From Pseudomonas pseudonitroreducens (GTDB lineage Bacteria; Pseudomonadota; Gammaproteobacteria; Pseudomonadales; Pseudomonadaceae), in contig NZ_BQHJ01000016.1 in the NCBI RefSeq assembly GCF_021603645.1, positions 111,650 through 175,649 on the forward strand: a DNA stretch of 64,000 bases. Reading direction: 5' to 3'. This document shows positions 44,281-53,093 of this stretch, piece after piece. A program made the translations under genes and the position numbers. Position 1 is the first letter of the stretch; each line of letters begins with the position of its first letter. Below the pieces are notes generated by a model. The model did not search any database, was not told the origin of the DNA, and saw only the letters and a program-made list of their open reading frames with translations.

Positions 44281-45384
44281 ATGCAGAAAACGCTCGCAGC
44301 AGTACTCAGCGCGGCGCTGGCGACCTTGCCGGCACTGGGTCACGGGGAGGAAGCCGGCGGTGCGAAGACGCTGCGGCTGTACAACTGGACCGACTATATC
44401 GGCGAGCACACCATCGCCGACTTCGAGAAGGAAACCGGGATCAAGGTGGTCTACGACACCTTCGATTCCTACGAGACCGTGCAGGGCAAACTGCTGCCCG
44501 GCCGCTCGGGCTACGACCTGGTGGTGCTCAACGCCGCCCTGGTGCCGCCGCTGCTGAAAGCGGGCGTGTTCCAGCCGCTGGACAAGTCCAAGCTGCCCAG
44601 CTGGAACAACCTCGATGCGGACGTGCTCAAGCACCTGGACCACTATGATCCGGGCGTGAAGTACTCGGCGCCGTACACCTGGGGCAGCAACGGCATCACC
44701 TACAACATCGACAAGATCAAGCAGCGCATGCCCGACGCACCGATCGGCTCGCTGGCGATGCTGTTCGATCCGAAGATCGTGTCGAAATTCGCCGATTGCG
44801 GGGTGACCATCATCGATTCCCCCACCGACGTGATCCCGCTGGCCCTGGCCTACCTCAAGCGCGACCCCAACAGCGCGCTGTCCGAGGACCTGAAGGCCGC
44901 CCAGGACCTGCTGCAATCGATCCGCCCGTATATCCGCAAGTTCGACTCCACCAGCTACCTCAACGGCCTGGCCAACGGCGACCAGTGCATGGCGATGACC
45001 TGGTCCGGCGACTACGCCACCGCCCAGGCCCGCGCCGACGAAGCCGGCGCCAAGGTCAAGCTGGGCTACTTCGTGCCCAAGGAAGGTTCGCTGATCTGGT
45101 TCGACGACTTCTACATCCCGGCCGACGCGCCACACGTGGAAAACGCCCACAAGTTCATCGAGTACATGCTGCAGCCGAAGGTTGCCGCGGGCGTCGCCGA
45201 CTACATCCGCTACGCCTCCAGCAACGCCGCCGCCACCCCGCTGCTGGCCGCCGAAGTGCGCAATGACCCGGCGATCTACCCCGACGCCGAGACCCGCGCC
45301 CGCCTGTTCACCCAGAAAGTGCAGAACCCCAAGGCCACCCGCCTGATCACCCGTACCTGGAACGCGGTGAAGACCGGGACCTGA
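44281..45384 (+). CDS. Polyamine-type ABC transporter substrate-binding protein (PotF/SpuD-like)
   Basis: A 367-residue periplasmic protein with a signal peptide (MQKTLAAVLSAALATLPALGHG). LRLYNWTDYIGEHTIADFEKE, VVYDTFDSYETVQGKLL, YDLVVLNAALVPPLL, WGSNGITYN and IIDSPTDVIPLALAYL are the conserved PotF/SpuD segments. It binds a polyamine or a related omega-amino compound. No permease or ATPase gene is next to it, so it may share another Pot/Spu transporter. GGTGGG lies before ATG 44281. Confidence 0.87.
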   Translation: MQKTLAAVLSAALATLPALGHGEEAGGAKTLRLYNWTDYIGEHTIADFEKETGIKVVYDTFDSYETVQGKLLPGRSGYDLVVLNAALVPPLLKAGVFQPLDKSKLPSWNNLDADVLKHLDHYDPGVKYSAPYTWGSNGITYNIDKIKQRMPDAPIGSLAMLFDPKIVSKFADCGVTIIDSPTDVIPLALAYLKRDPNSALSEDLKAAQDLLQSIRPYIRKFDSTSYLNGLANGDQCMAMTWSGDYATAQARADEAGAKVKLGYFVPKEGSLIWFDDFYIPADAPHVENAHKFIEYMLQPKVAAGVADYIRYASSNAAATPLLAAEVRNDPAIYPDAETRARLFTQKVQNPKATRLITRTWNAVKTGT

Positions 45385-45477
45385 TGGATCGCCAACCACC
45401 CGCCCCGGCCTGAGCGCCGGGGCACGGGGAGAAGGCTCTCCCCCACCATGAATAACCGAAAGTCCGAGGTACAGACG

Positions 45478-46896
45478 ATGACCACCACCACCCCAGCCTT
45501 CTTCGCCCAGTTCAACGACGAGCAGCTGGTCGCCGCCGACAAAGCCCACTACATGCACGGCTACCACGTGTTCGACGATCACCGGGTCAACGGTGCGTTG
45601 AACATCGCCGCCGGCGAGGGCGCGTATATCTACGACACCAAGGGCAATCGCTACCTGGATGCCGTGGGCGGCATGTGGTGCACCAACATCGGCCTGGGCC
45701 GCGCGGAAATGGCCGACGCCATCGCCGAGCAGGTGCGCCAGCTGGCCTACTCCAACCCCTTCTGCGACATGGCCAACGTCACCGCCATCCAGCTCTGCGA
45801 GAAGCTCGCCGAACTGGCCCCGGGCGACCTCGACCATGTGTTCCTCACCACCGGTGGCTCCACCGCCGTGGACACCGCCTACCGGCTGATCCAGTACTAC
45901 CAGAACTGCCGCGGCAAGCATGAGAAGAAGCACATCATCAGCCGGGTCAACGCCTACCACGGCTCGACCTTCCTCACCATGTCGCTGGGCGGCAAGGTTG
46001 CCGACCATCCGGCCGAGTTCGACTTCCTCAAGGACGTCATCCACCACATTTCCTGCCCCAACCCCTACCGCGCACCGGAAGGGATGACCGAGGGCGATTT
46101 CCTCGAATTCCTGGTGAAGGAATTCGAAGACAAGATTCTCGAACTGGGCGAGGACAAGGTCGCCGCCTTCTTCGCCGAACCGATCATGGGCTCCGGCGGC
46201 GTGATCATCCCGCCCAAGGGCTACCACCAGCGCATGTGGCAGGTGTGCCAGAAGTACGACGTGCTCTACGTCGCCGACGAAGTGGTGACCTCCTTCGGCC
46301 GCCTCGGCGCGTTCTTCGCCTCCGAGGACGTATTCGGCATGCAGCCGGACATCATCACCACCGCCAAGGGCCTGACCTCCGGCTACCTGCCGCTGGGCGC
46401 GTGCATCTTCTCCGACCGCATCTGGAAAGTGATCGGCGAAGCCGACAAGGGCCGTTGCTTCGCCCACGGTTTCACCTACAGCGGGCACCCGGTGAGCTGC
46501 GTCTCGGCGCTGAAGAACATCGAGATCATCGAGCGCGAGAACCTGCTCGACCACGTGAAGGACGTCGGCTCCTACCTGGAGCAGCGCCTGCAGGAACTGG
46601 CCGAGCTGCCGCTGGTGGGCAGCGTGCGCTGCCAGAAGCTGATGGCCTGCGTCGAGTTCGTTGCCGACAAGCGCAGCAAGGTGCTCTTCCCCGAGGAGCT
46701 GAACATCGGCGAGAAGATCCACCTGCGCGCCCAGGCCAAGGGCCTGCTGGTGCGGCCGATCGTGCACCTGAACGTGATGTCGCCGCCGCTGACCATCACC
46801 CGCGCGCAGGTCGACGAGATCGTCGACACGCTGCGCGAGTCGATCCTCGAGGCCGCCGAAGACCTCCAGCGCAGCGGTGATTACGCGGGGCACTGA
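45478..46896 (+). CDS. Class III omega-aminotransferase
   Basis: A 472-residue PLP enzyme. YLDAVGGMWCTNIGLGR, TTGGSTAVDTAYRL, NAYHGSTFLTMSLGG, the Asp in YVADEVVTSFGR and Lys297 in ITTAKGLTSGYLPLG form the cofactor site. Its link to a polyamine-type binding protein suggests an amine donor such as putrescine, a diamine or GABA. ATG 45478 has GAGG 9 bp before it and is preferred over ATG 45448. Its stop overlaps the ATG at 46896 (ATGA). Confidence 0.85.
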   Translation: MTTTTPAFFAQFNDEQLVAADKAHYMHGYHVFDDHRVNGALNIAAGEGAYIYDTKGNRYLDAVGGMWCTNIGLGRAEMADAIAEQVRQLAYSNPFCDMANVTAIQLCEKLAELAPGDLDHVFLTTGGSTAVDTAYRLIQYYQNCRGKHEKKHIISRVNAYHGSTFLTMSLGGKVADHPAEFDFLKDVIHHISCPNPYRAPEGMTEGDFLEFLVKEFEDKILELGEDKVAAFFAEPIMGSGGVIIPPKGYHQRMWQVCQKYDVLYVADEVVTSFGRLGAFFASEDVFGMQPDIITTAKGLTSGYLPLGACIFSDRIWKVIGEADKGRCFAHGFTYSGHPVSCVSALKNIEIIERENLLDHVKDVGSYLEQRLQELAELPLVGSVRCQKLMACVEFVADKRSKVLFPEELNIGEKIHLRAQAKGLLVRPIVHLNVMSPPLTITRAQVDEIVDTLRESILEAAEDLQRSGDYAGH

Positions 46897-47819
46897 TGAT
46901 CGATCCGAGGATTTTGCCTACACCCCGGCAGCCCTTTATGCTGCCGGGCATGAGCGAATCTCAGGCACTGAGCGAAACCTCCGACGCACTGGCCCTGCAT
47001 GCCTGGCATGCGGGGCTGGCGCGCGCCATGGCCAGCGTCGCTGAAGTCATCTTCGTCGAGCGCCTGGCCGACGCGCTGGGCTGCCTTGTGCCGCTGGAGT
47101 CAGTGATGCTCGGCCTGGAACAGCGCGGCCAGCCGCCGCAACCGCTGTACCAGCGCGGCATCGACCCGGAACACCATGAGGCGCTGATCGACCGCTACTA
47201 CGCCCGCGGCTACCTGCTCGACCCCTTCTGCCTGGCCATGGAAGACGGCCTCACCGAAGGTTTCTACCCACTGGCCGACATCGCCCCGGACGACTTCTTC
47301 GCCAGCGAGTACTACAAGACCTACTACCTCAAGTTCGGCTGCACCGAGGACTGCCACTTCATCATCGACCTGGGCGAGGCGCGCAAGGTCTCGCTGTGCC
47401 TGTACCAGGGCAAGAGCGGCGCGCGCTTCAGCGAAACCCAGCTGGACCTGCTGGCCACCGTGCTGCCGCTGGTGCGCGAGCTGATCCGCCAGTTCGAACG
47501 CAACGGCGGGCTGGACCTGCTGCTCGCCGGGCGCGGCGTGAGCGTCAGCCCGGCGGATGCCCAGGCGCCGCTGAACCGGCACATCCGCGCGGCCTTCATG
47601 AACTTCGGCGCCGACCAGCTCACCGAGCGCGAGCGGGAAATCGCCCACCTGCTGCTGCGCGGCCACTCGGTGAAATCCAGCGCGCGGGTGCTGGATATCT
47701 CGCCCGAGACGGTGCGCATGCACCGCAAGCACCTCTATACCAAGCTGGAGATCAACTCCCAGGCAGAACTGTTCTCGCTGTTCATCGACTGGCTGACTGG
47801 CGACGCCACCGCGGCCTGA
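46896..47819 (+). CDS. LuxR-type helix-turn-helix regulator
   Basis: Up to 307 residues. The C-terminal GerE-type helix-turn-helix is LTEREREIAHLLLRGHSVKSSARVLDISPETVRMHRKHLYTKLEI (about 242-286). The N-terminal domain is not recognisably autoinducer-binding. The ATG at 46896 overlaps the aminotransferase stop; ATGs at 46938 and 46950 are alternatives, and a hairpin (46925-46949) ends just before the last. It probably regulates the amine genes upstream. Confidence 0.8.
   Translation: MIDPRILPTPRQPFMLPGMSESQALSETSDALALHAWHAGLARAMASVAEVIFVERLADALGCLVPLESVMLGLEQRGQPPQPLYQRGIDPEHHEALIDRYYARGYLLDPFCLAMEDGLTEGFYPLADIAPDDFFASEYYKTYYLKFGCTEDCHFIIDLGEARKVSLCLYQGKSGARFSETQLDLLATVLPLVRELIRQFERNGGLDLLLAGRGVSVSPADAQAPLNRHIRAAFMNFGADQLTEREREIAHLLLRGHSVKSSARVLDISPETVRMHRKHLYTKLEINSQAELFSLFIDWLTGDATAA
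46925..46949 (+). promoter_or_regulatory. Hairpin CCCGGCAG...CTGCCGGG at a LuxR start
   Basis: 8-bp perfect arms around a 9-base loop, ending next to ATG 46950. If that ATG is the start it could hide the ribosome site; if 46896 is the start it is simply coding. Confidence 0.4.
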
Positions 47820-47829
47820 CGCCCGCTTT

Positions 47830-47910
47830 TGTAGGATGGGTAGAGCGCAGCGATACCCATCGCCCCGCTTGCCATCAGCATGGGTATCGCTGCGCTCCAC
47901 CCATCCTACG
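47830..47910. repeat. Palindromic repeat GTAGGATGGGTAGAGCGCAGCG type
   Basis: A third repeat family: GTAGGATGGGTAGAGCGCAG and its near-perfect mirror CTGCGCTCCACCCATCCTAC, about 80 bp in all. With the next REP it fills the 322-bp gap between the LuxR and hydrolase genes. Confidence 0.85.
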
Positions 47911-47937
47911 ATCATGACACCGCAGCGGGTCCTGGCC

Positions 47938-48030
47938 TGTAGGAGCGAGCTTGCTCGCGAACCACTCGACCGCAGAGCCGCCGGGAAATCGGGTCGCGAG
48001 CAAGAACTGGTCGCCCCCCCTCGCTCCTGC
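47938..48030. repeat. REP/BIME palindromic repeat, degenerate right arm
   Basis: GTAGGAGCGAGCTTGCTCGC on the left, GCGAGCAAGAACTGGTCG...CTCGCTCCTGC on the right. Confidence 0.85.
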
Positions 48031-48141
48031 AAAAAAGCGCTCCTCGCATTACCCGCCGATGCGGCATCCCGCCCGGAAATCTGCCAACCTATGTCCATTC
48101 CCGCTGTCTGACCCGTGCCCCACCACCAGGAGAGCTCCCCG

Positions 48142-49152
48142 ATGCCCCGCCGCTGGCTACCCGCCTTGCTGTTGGCCGCCGCCCTGCCGCTGCACGCCGC
48201 CGAATCCAAACCCACCTATGGCCCGGAACTGGAGCGCTTCAACTACTCCTACCCGGTCGGCCATTACAGCTTCGCCTCCCAGGGCCACCACATGCACATG
48301 GCCTACATCGATGTGAAGCCGAAGAAACAGCCCAACGGCCGCACCGTGGTGCTGCTGCACGGCAAGAACTTCTGCGCCGGCACCTGGGAAACCACCATCG
48401 CCGCGCTGAGCGATGCCGGCTACCGCGTGGTGGCGCCGGACCAGATCGGCTTCTGCAAGTCCACCAAGCCCGAGCGCTACCAGTACAGCTTCCAGCAACT
48501 GGCGACCAACACCCACGCGCTGCTGGAGCACCTGAAGATCGGCAAGATCACCCTGCTGGGCCACTCCACCGGCGGCATGCTCGCCACCCGCTACGCGCTG
48601 ATGTATCCGCAGCAGGTCGAGCAGTTGGCGATGGTCAACCCCATCGGCCTGGAGGACTGGAAAGCCCTGGGCGTGCCCTACCGCACCCCGGACCAGTGGT
48701 ACGAGCGCGAGCTGAAGACCAGCGCCGAGGGCATTCGCCAGTACGAGCAGGCGACCTACTACGCCGGCCAATGGAAGCCCGAGTACGACAAGTGGGTGAA
48801 CATGCTCGCCGGCCTGTTCAATGGCGCCGGCCATGAGCGCGTGGCGTGGAACTCGGCACTGCTCTACGACATGATCTTCACCCAGCCGGTGGTCTACGAA
48901 TTCGGCCAACTGAAGATGCCGACCCTGCTGCTGATCGGCACCAAGGACAACACCGCGATCGGCAAGGACATCGCCCCGGACGATCTGAAAGCCAAGCTGG
49001 GCAACTACGCCGAGCTGGGCAAGGCGACCGCCAAGGCCATTCCCAACGCCACCCTGGTGGAGTTCGACGACATGGGCCACGCGCCGCAGATCCAGGACCC
49101 GAAACGCTTCCACGATGCGCTGCTCAAGGGCTTGGCGGACCTGAAGCACTGA
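48142..49152 (+). CDS. Secreted alpha/beta hydrolase
   Basis: A 336-residue exported hydrolase. MPRRWLPALLLAAALPLHAA is a signal peptide; VVLLHGKNFCAGTW is the oxyanion segment, GHSTGG (Ser142) the nucleophile elbow and FDDMGHAPQIQDP holds the catalytic His. AGGAGAG lies 7 bp before ATG 48142. It probably acts in the periplasm on an ester. It is a single gene surrounded by repeats. Confidence 0.83.
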   Translation: MPRRWLPALLLAAALPLHAAESKPTYGPELERFNYSYPVGHYSFASQGHHMHMAYIDVKPKKQPNGRTVVLLHGKNFCAGTWETTIAALSDAGYRVVAPDQIGFCKSTKPERYQYSFQQLATNTHALLEHLKIGKITLLGHSTGGMLATRYALMYPQQVEQLAMVNPIGLEDWKALGVPYRTPDQWYERELKTSAEGIRQYEQATYYAGQWKPEYDKWVNMLAGLFNGAGHERVAWNSALLYDMIFTQPVVYEFGQLKMPTLLLIGTKDNTAIGKDIAPDDLKAKLGNYAELGKATAKAIPNATLVEFDDMGHAPQIQDPKRFHDALLKGLADLKH

Positions 49153-49162
49153 CCTGGCAGGT

Positions 49163-49238
49163 CTGTAGGAGCGGACTTCGTCCGCGATCGATTCCGCTTC
49201 GCGCCGGATACCATCGCGGACGAAGTCCGCTCCTACGG
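49163..49238. repeat. REP variant GTAGGAGCGGACTTCGTCCG
   Basis: A perfect-arm palindrome of the GGACTTCGTCCGCGA subtype, 11 bp after the hydrolase stop. A single arm of this subtype is fused to the other subtype at 37579. Confidence 0.88.
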
Positions 49239-49261
49239 TTCTTGCAACATCGGCGCGAGGC

Positions 49262-49403
49262 CCCCTCACCCCAGCCCTCTCCCGAAGGGAGAGGGAGCCG
49301 TTCGGAGTGCTGGATCGGAAACGAAGGTAGCCGGAAAGCTCCAAGCCTCCCGAACGCAGAGGACAGTCCCCTCTCCCCTTGGGAGAGGGCTAGGGTGAGG
49401 GCC
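49262..49403. repeat. CCCTCACC/GGTGAGGG composite palindrome
   Basis: CCCTCACCCCAGCCCTCTCC (49264 on) and the mirror GGGAGAGGGCTAGGGTGAGGG (49381-49401) enclose about 80 bp with no ORF. Confidence 0.78.
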
Positions 49404-49423
49404 AGCCCTCGCGCGGGGCTGAC

Positions 49424-49646
49424 CTGTAGGAGCGAGCTTGCTCGCGAACCGCCCAACCGCAGGGCCGCCGGGTAATCCGTTCGCGAGCAAGAACTGGGCG
49501 TCCCCCTCGCTCCTACAAACATGCAGCCCCCAGGCACGCGAATAGCACACACAAAAACGCCGGCCCCCTCGCAGGGAGCCGGCGTTTTCATATGGCCGAA
49601 CGATTAGCCCAGGTTCTTGCCCAGCAACGCGTGGTACAGCCCGCTG
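49424..49646. repeat. First copy of a tandem duplication (REP, terminator, cbcV 3' end)
   Basis: It contains a REP element (49424-49517), a minus-strand terminator (49553-49588) and a relic of the last ~12 codons of the transporter ATPase gene (49612-49646). The relic stop codon has become TAA. The same order repeats at 49663-49894, where the gene is intact. Confidence 0.88.
49553..49588 (-). terminator. Duplicated intrinsic terminator (relic copy)
   Basis: AAAAACGCCGGC and GCCGGCGTTTT with a T-run on the minus strand. It is a second, downstream copy of the terminator at 49799-49836. Confidence 0.8.
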
Positions 49647-49662
49647 AGGCAGCGGAGTTTCC

Positions 49663-49894
49663 CTGTAGGAGCGAGCTTGCTCGCGAACCGCCCAACCGCC
49701 CAACCGCAGGGCCGCCAGGTAATCCGTTCGCGAGCAAGAACTGTGCGTCCCCCTCGCTCCTACAAACACGCAGCCCCAGGCACGCGAATTGCGCACACAA
49801 AAACGCCGGCCCCCCTTCGCAGGGAGCCGGCGTTTTCATATGGCCGAACGATCAGCCCAGGTTCTTGCCCAGCAACGCGTGGTACAGCTCGCTG
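49663..49894. repeat. Second copy of the tandem duplication, reaching into cbcV
   Basis: REP element (49663-49764, with an extra CCGCCCAA repeat in its centre), terminator and the true 3' end of the ATPase gene. It is about 95% alike to 49424-49646 by eye. Confidence 0.88.
49799..49836 (-). terminator. Intrinsic terminator of the transporter operon
   Basis: AAAAACGCCGGC pairs with GCCGGCGTTTT; on the minus strand a T-run follows. It lies 15 bp after the ATPase stop codon. Confidence 0.9.
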
Positions 49895-51030
49895 TCGCCG
49901 AGCACGCCGACCACGCGGCTCTGCTCCTGCAGCACCAGCTTGTGGCCGGTCTGGTAGCGGATCTGCAGTGCGTCGCGCATGCGGATGTTGACGTCCACCA
50001 GGGTCGGCTCGTGCTTGAGCTTCTCCACCGGGTCACCCGGGCGCCATTGCTGCAGGTCGATGATGTTGCTGCCCTGGCGTGCGGTCTTGATCTGGTTCGA
50101 CTCGGTCAGGCCCAGCCAGCAATCGCGGCCCTGGTCGAAGCACACCTCGTCGGCCTGGCGGCGGCACTGGTCCAGGCCTCGCATCAGGCTGGAGCCGCAG
50201 AGCACGTTGAGCGGGTTGGTATGGGCGACGAAGGTACGCACGTAGTCATCCGCCGGGCTGAGCACGATTTCCTCGGGCTTGCCGTGCTGGATGATGCGTC
50301 CGTCCTTCATGATCGCAATACGGGTACCAATCTTCAGCGCCTCGTCGAGGTCGTGGCTGACGAAGACGATGGTCTTGTGCAACTGGCGTTGCAGCACCAG
50401 CAACTCGTCCTGCAATTGCTGGCGAATCAGCGGGTCGAGCGCAGAGAAGGGTTCGTCCATCAGCAGGATGTCGCCATCCATCGCCAGCGCGCGGGCCAGG
50501 CCGACGCGCTGCTGCATGCCGCCGGAGAGCGAGTCCGGGCGCTTGTCACGCCATTGCGAGAGGCCGACCAGTTCGAGCTTCTCGTCGATCACCTTCTTCC
50601 GTTCGTTGGCCGGGCGGCCCTGCATCTCCAGGCCGAAGCCGATGTTCTCGGCCACGGTCAGCCAGGGCATCAGCGCGAACTTCTGGAACACCATGGCGAT
50701 GCGCTTGGTACGCATGGTCTTGAGCGTCGCCGGCGAGCAGTTGGCGATATCCACCTGCTGGCCCTCGTGCTCGATCAGCAGCTTGCCGCGGCTGACCCGG
50801 TTGAGGCCGTTGATGCAGCGCAGCAGGCTGGATTTGCCCGAACCCGACAGGCCCATCATCACGCAGATCTCGCCGCGATTGACGTCCAGGCAGGCATCCT
50901 CGACACCCAGCACCTGGCCGGTGCGCTTGAGGATTTCCTCGCGGCCCAGGCCCTGGTCCAGCAGCTTGAGCGCTTCCTTGGTGTGGGTGCCGAATATCAC
51001 ATCCACATGTTCGAATCGAATCGCCGACAT
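49852..51030 (-). CDS. cbcV: Quaternary amine ABC transporter ATP-binding protein
   Basis: A 392-residue ProV-type ATPase: Walker A GLSGSGKSSLLR (about 59-70), signature DSLSGGMQQRVGLARAL and Walker B ILLMDEPFSALDP. The C-terminal regulatory tail is ProV-like. It powers uptake of choline, betaine or carnitine. GGAGG lies 9 bp before ATG 51030, and it begins 5 bp after the permease gene. Gene order V-W-X-serine dehydratase-gbdR matches PAO1 cbcVWX-sdaB-gbdR (from memory). Its last codons lie within a tandem duplication. Confidence 0.87.
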   Translation of the reverse strand: MSAIRFEHVDVIFGTHTKEALKLLDQGLGREEILKRTGQVLGVEDACLDVNRGEICVMMGLSGSGKSSLLRCINGLNRVSRGKLLIEHEGQQVDIANCSPATLKTMRTKRIAMVFQKFALMPWLTVAENIGFGLEMQGRPANERKKVIDEKLELVGLSQWRDKRPDSLSGGMQQRVGLARALAMDGDILLMDEPFSALDPLIRQQLQDELLVLQRQLHKTIVFVSHDLDEALKIGTRIAIMKDGRIIQHGKPEEIVLSPADDYVRTFVAHTNPLNVLCGSSLMRGLDQCRRQADEVCFDQGRDCWLGLTESNQIKTARQGSNIIDLQQWRPGDPVEKLKHEPTLVDVNIRMRDALQIRYQTGHKLVLQEQSRVVGVLGDSELYHALLGKNLG

Positions 51031-51035
51031 AGTGC

Positions 51036-51875
51036 TTACCTCCCCCGCAGCGAACGTTGCTTGCACACCCGGTCGAGCAGGATGGCGAGCAGGACGATGG
51101 CCAGACCGGCCTCGAAGCCGAGGGAAATGTCCGCGGTGTTGAGCGCGTTGACCACCGGCTTGCCGAGGCCGTCAGCACCCACCAGCGCGGCGATAACCAC
51201 CATCGACAGCGACAACATGATGCATTGGGTGATCCCCGCGCCGATGCTCGGCATGGCGTGCGGCAGCTCGATGCGCGTCAGCAGTTGCCAGCGCGAGCAG
51301 CCGAAGGCCTTGCCGGCGTCCATCAGTTCCGCCGGCACGTCCTGGATACCCAGGCAGGTCAGGCGGATGGGCGCGGCGATGGCGAAGATCACCGTGGAGA
51401 TCAGGCCCGGAACCACCCCCAGGCCGAACAGGGTCAGGGTGGGGATCAGGTAGACGAACGTTGGCACCGTCTGCATCAAATCCAGCAAGGGCCTGAGCCC
51501 GGTGTAGAACCAGGGCTTGTGCGCCGCCAGGATGCCCAGCGGCACCCCGATGGCGATACACACCACTGTGGCGAAGATCACCTGCGCCAGGGTCTCCATG
51601 GTCTCCTGCCAGTACCCCAGGTTGAGGATCAGCAGCAGCGAAGCCAGGGCGAATACGGCCAGGCCCCAGCTGCGCTGGATGTAGAACACCAGGAAGACCA
51701 TCAGCGCGATCAGCGCCAGCGGGTTGAACCAGAGCAGGCTGTTGGTGACGCCGTGGATGAGGAACTCGAGGGTGTCGGAAATCTTGTCGAACACCGACGC
51801 GCCATGTTGCGTGAGCCAGTCGACGAAGGCGGCGATATGCTCGCCCAGCGGTAGCTTGTGGTCAGTCAGAAACAT
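51036..51875 (-). CDS. cbcW: Quaternary amine ABC transporter permease
   Basis: A 279-residue inner-membrane protein with 6-7 hydrophobic segments; the ABC-permease EAA loop is ELMDAGKAFGCSRWQLLTRIELPHAMPSI (about 185-213). The segment PLLDLMQTVPTFVYLIP is characteristic of ProW-type permeases. It forms the channel with CbcV; the binding proteins encoded just upstream deliver the substrate. Confidence 0.87.
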   Translation of the reverse strand: MFLTDHKLPLGEHIAAFVDWLTQHGASVFDKISDTLEFLIHGVTNSLLWFNPLALIALMVFLVFYIQRSWGLAVFALASLLLILNLGYWQETMETLAQVIFATVVCIAIGVPLGILAAHKPWFYTGLRPLLDLMQTVPTFVYLIPTLTLFGLGVVPGLISTVIFAIAAPIRLTCLGIQDVPAELMDAGKAFGCSRWQLLTRIELPHAMPSIGAGITQCIMLSLSMVVIAALVGADGLGKPVVNALNTADISLGFEAGLAIVLLAILLDRVCKQRSLRGR

Positions 51876-51917
51876 AATGCGGGCCCATCAGAAGCTTAGG
51901 GAATCGGCCAACGGCAA

Positions 51918-52856
51918 TTATTTTGCGAATGCCACCTTGGCTGCCGCCAAGGCCGGTTTGCCGTCACGGGTGGTCACGCCGGCGAGCCAGGCGTCGAGCA
52001 GTTCCGGATGGTCCTTCAACCAGGCTTTGGCCGCCTCTTCGGGTTTCTTGCCCCCGTTGAGCACGGCGTCCATGAGTTTGTTTTCCATATCCAGGGTGAA
52101 GGTCAGGTTGGTCAGCAGCTTGCCGACGTTCGGACATTCCTGGGCGTAGCCCTTGCGCACGTTGGTGTAGATGGTCGCGCCGCCATAGTTGGGGCCGAAC
52201 ACGTCATCGCCACCTTCGAGGTACTTCATCTTGAAGCGGGTGTTCATCGGATGCGGTTCCCAGCCCAGGAACACGATCCACTGGTTGCGCCGGTCGGCGC
52301 GCCCGACCTGCGAGAGCATGCCGGCTTCGCTGGACTCCACCAGCTTGAACTTGCCCAGGCCGAACTGGTTCTTGTCGAGCATCCCCTGGACCAGGCGGTT
52401 GCCGTCGTTGCCCGGCTCGATGCCGTAGATCTTGTTGTCGAGCTTGTCGGCGAACTTGGCGATGTCGGCGAAGGACTTCAGGCCGCCGTCATAGGCCGCC
52501 TGGGTGACGGCCAGGGTGTACTTGGCGCCCTCGAGGTTGGCTTTCACCGTCTCCACCGAACCGTTGTCGGCGTAGGGCTTGATGTCGTTGGCCATGCTCG
52601 GCATCCAGTTGCCGAGGAAGACGTCCAGGTCCTTGTTCGCCAGCGACTTGTAGGTCACCGGCACGGACAACATGGTCACCTTGGTCTTGTAGCCAAGGGA
52701 TTCCAGCACCTGTCGGGTAGTAGCGGTGGTCACGGTGATGTCGGTCCAGCCGACGTCGGAGAAACGTACCGTGCCGCACGAGTCAGGTTCAGCGGCCTGA
52801 ACCGCCAGCGGCGCGCAAATGGACACAGCCAGCAGCAAAGACTTGAAACCATTCAT
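51918..52856 (-). CDS. cbcX: Quaternary amine-binding periplasmic protein
   Basis: A 312-residue protein with a signal peptide (MNGFKSLLLAVSICAPLAVQA). VGWTDITVTTATT, DVFLGNWMPSM, YGIEPGNDGNRLVQ and VFLGWEPHPMN carry the aromatic-box residues of ChoX/ProX proteins. It delivers choline or betaine to CbcW/V. Start ATG 52856 follows GAGGAG. Three direct repeats spaced by 21 bp lie 150-200 bp upstream. Confidence 0.87.
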   Translation of the reverse strand: MNGFKSLLLAVSICAPLAVQAAEPDSCGTVRFSDVGWTDITVTTATTRQVLESLGYKTKVTMLSVPVTYKSLANKDLDVFLGNWMPSMANDIKPYADNGSVETVKANLEGAKYTLAVTQAAYDGGLKSFADIAKFADKLDNKIYGIEPGNDGNRLVQGMLDKNQFGLGKFKLVESSEAGMLSQVGRADRRNQWIVFLGWEPHPMNTRFKMKYLEGGDDVFGPNYGGATIYTNVRKGYAQECPNVGKLLTNLTFTLDMENKLMDAVLNGGKKPEEAAKAWLKDHPELLDAWLAGVTTRDGKPALAAAKVAFAK

Positions 52857-53002
52857 GAGCGTACTCCTCTGCGGGGTGGGGCGCCGGCGCTGCCCACAGT
52901 GGGGCGCGGCGGTCTGAATTATGGTTGGGGTCGGGAGGGACCCTTTTGTTGTCATTTCGTAAACGATCATGGAGCAGGAAAATTTCGTCGCCTACCGGGT
53001 GG

Positions 53003-53054
53003 GTCGCATCCAGTGCAGGCGAAGTCGTATTCAGCACCAGCCATGTCGCATCCA
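53003..53054 (-). promoter_or_regulatory. Three 21-bp-spaced direct repeats, candidate GbdR site
   Basis: On the minus strand TGGATGCGAC (53054-53045), TGAATACGAC (53033-53024) and TGGATGCGAC (53012-53003) repeat exactly every 21 bp, pointing toward cbcX. Two-turn direct repeats are the layout of AraC-family operators, and the AraC-type GbdR is encoded 3 kb away. A related pair lies at 54245-54275. Confidence 0.6.
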
Positions 53055-53093
53055 GTGGAAAGGCCCGGTTCCAGCGACTTGCAGAGGCCAGGA

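Noticed and set aside
47830-49764. CRISPR-like array of repeats after the LuxR gene
   Set aside because: The repeats are palindromic REP-type elements of different families with irregular spacing.
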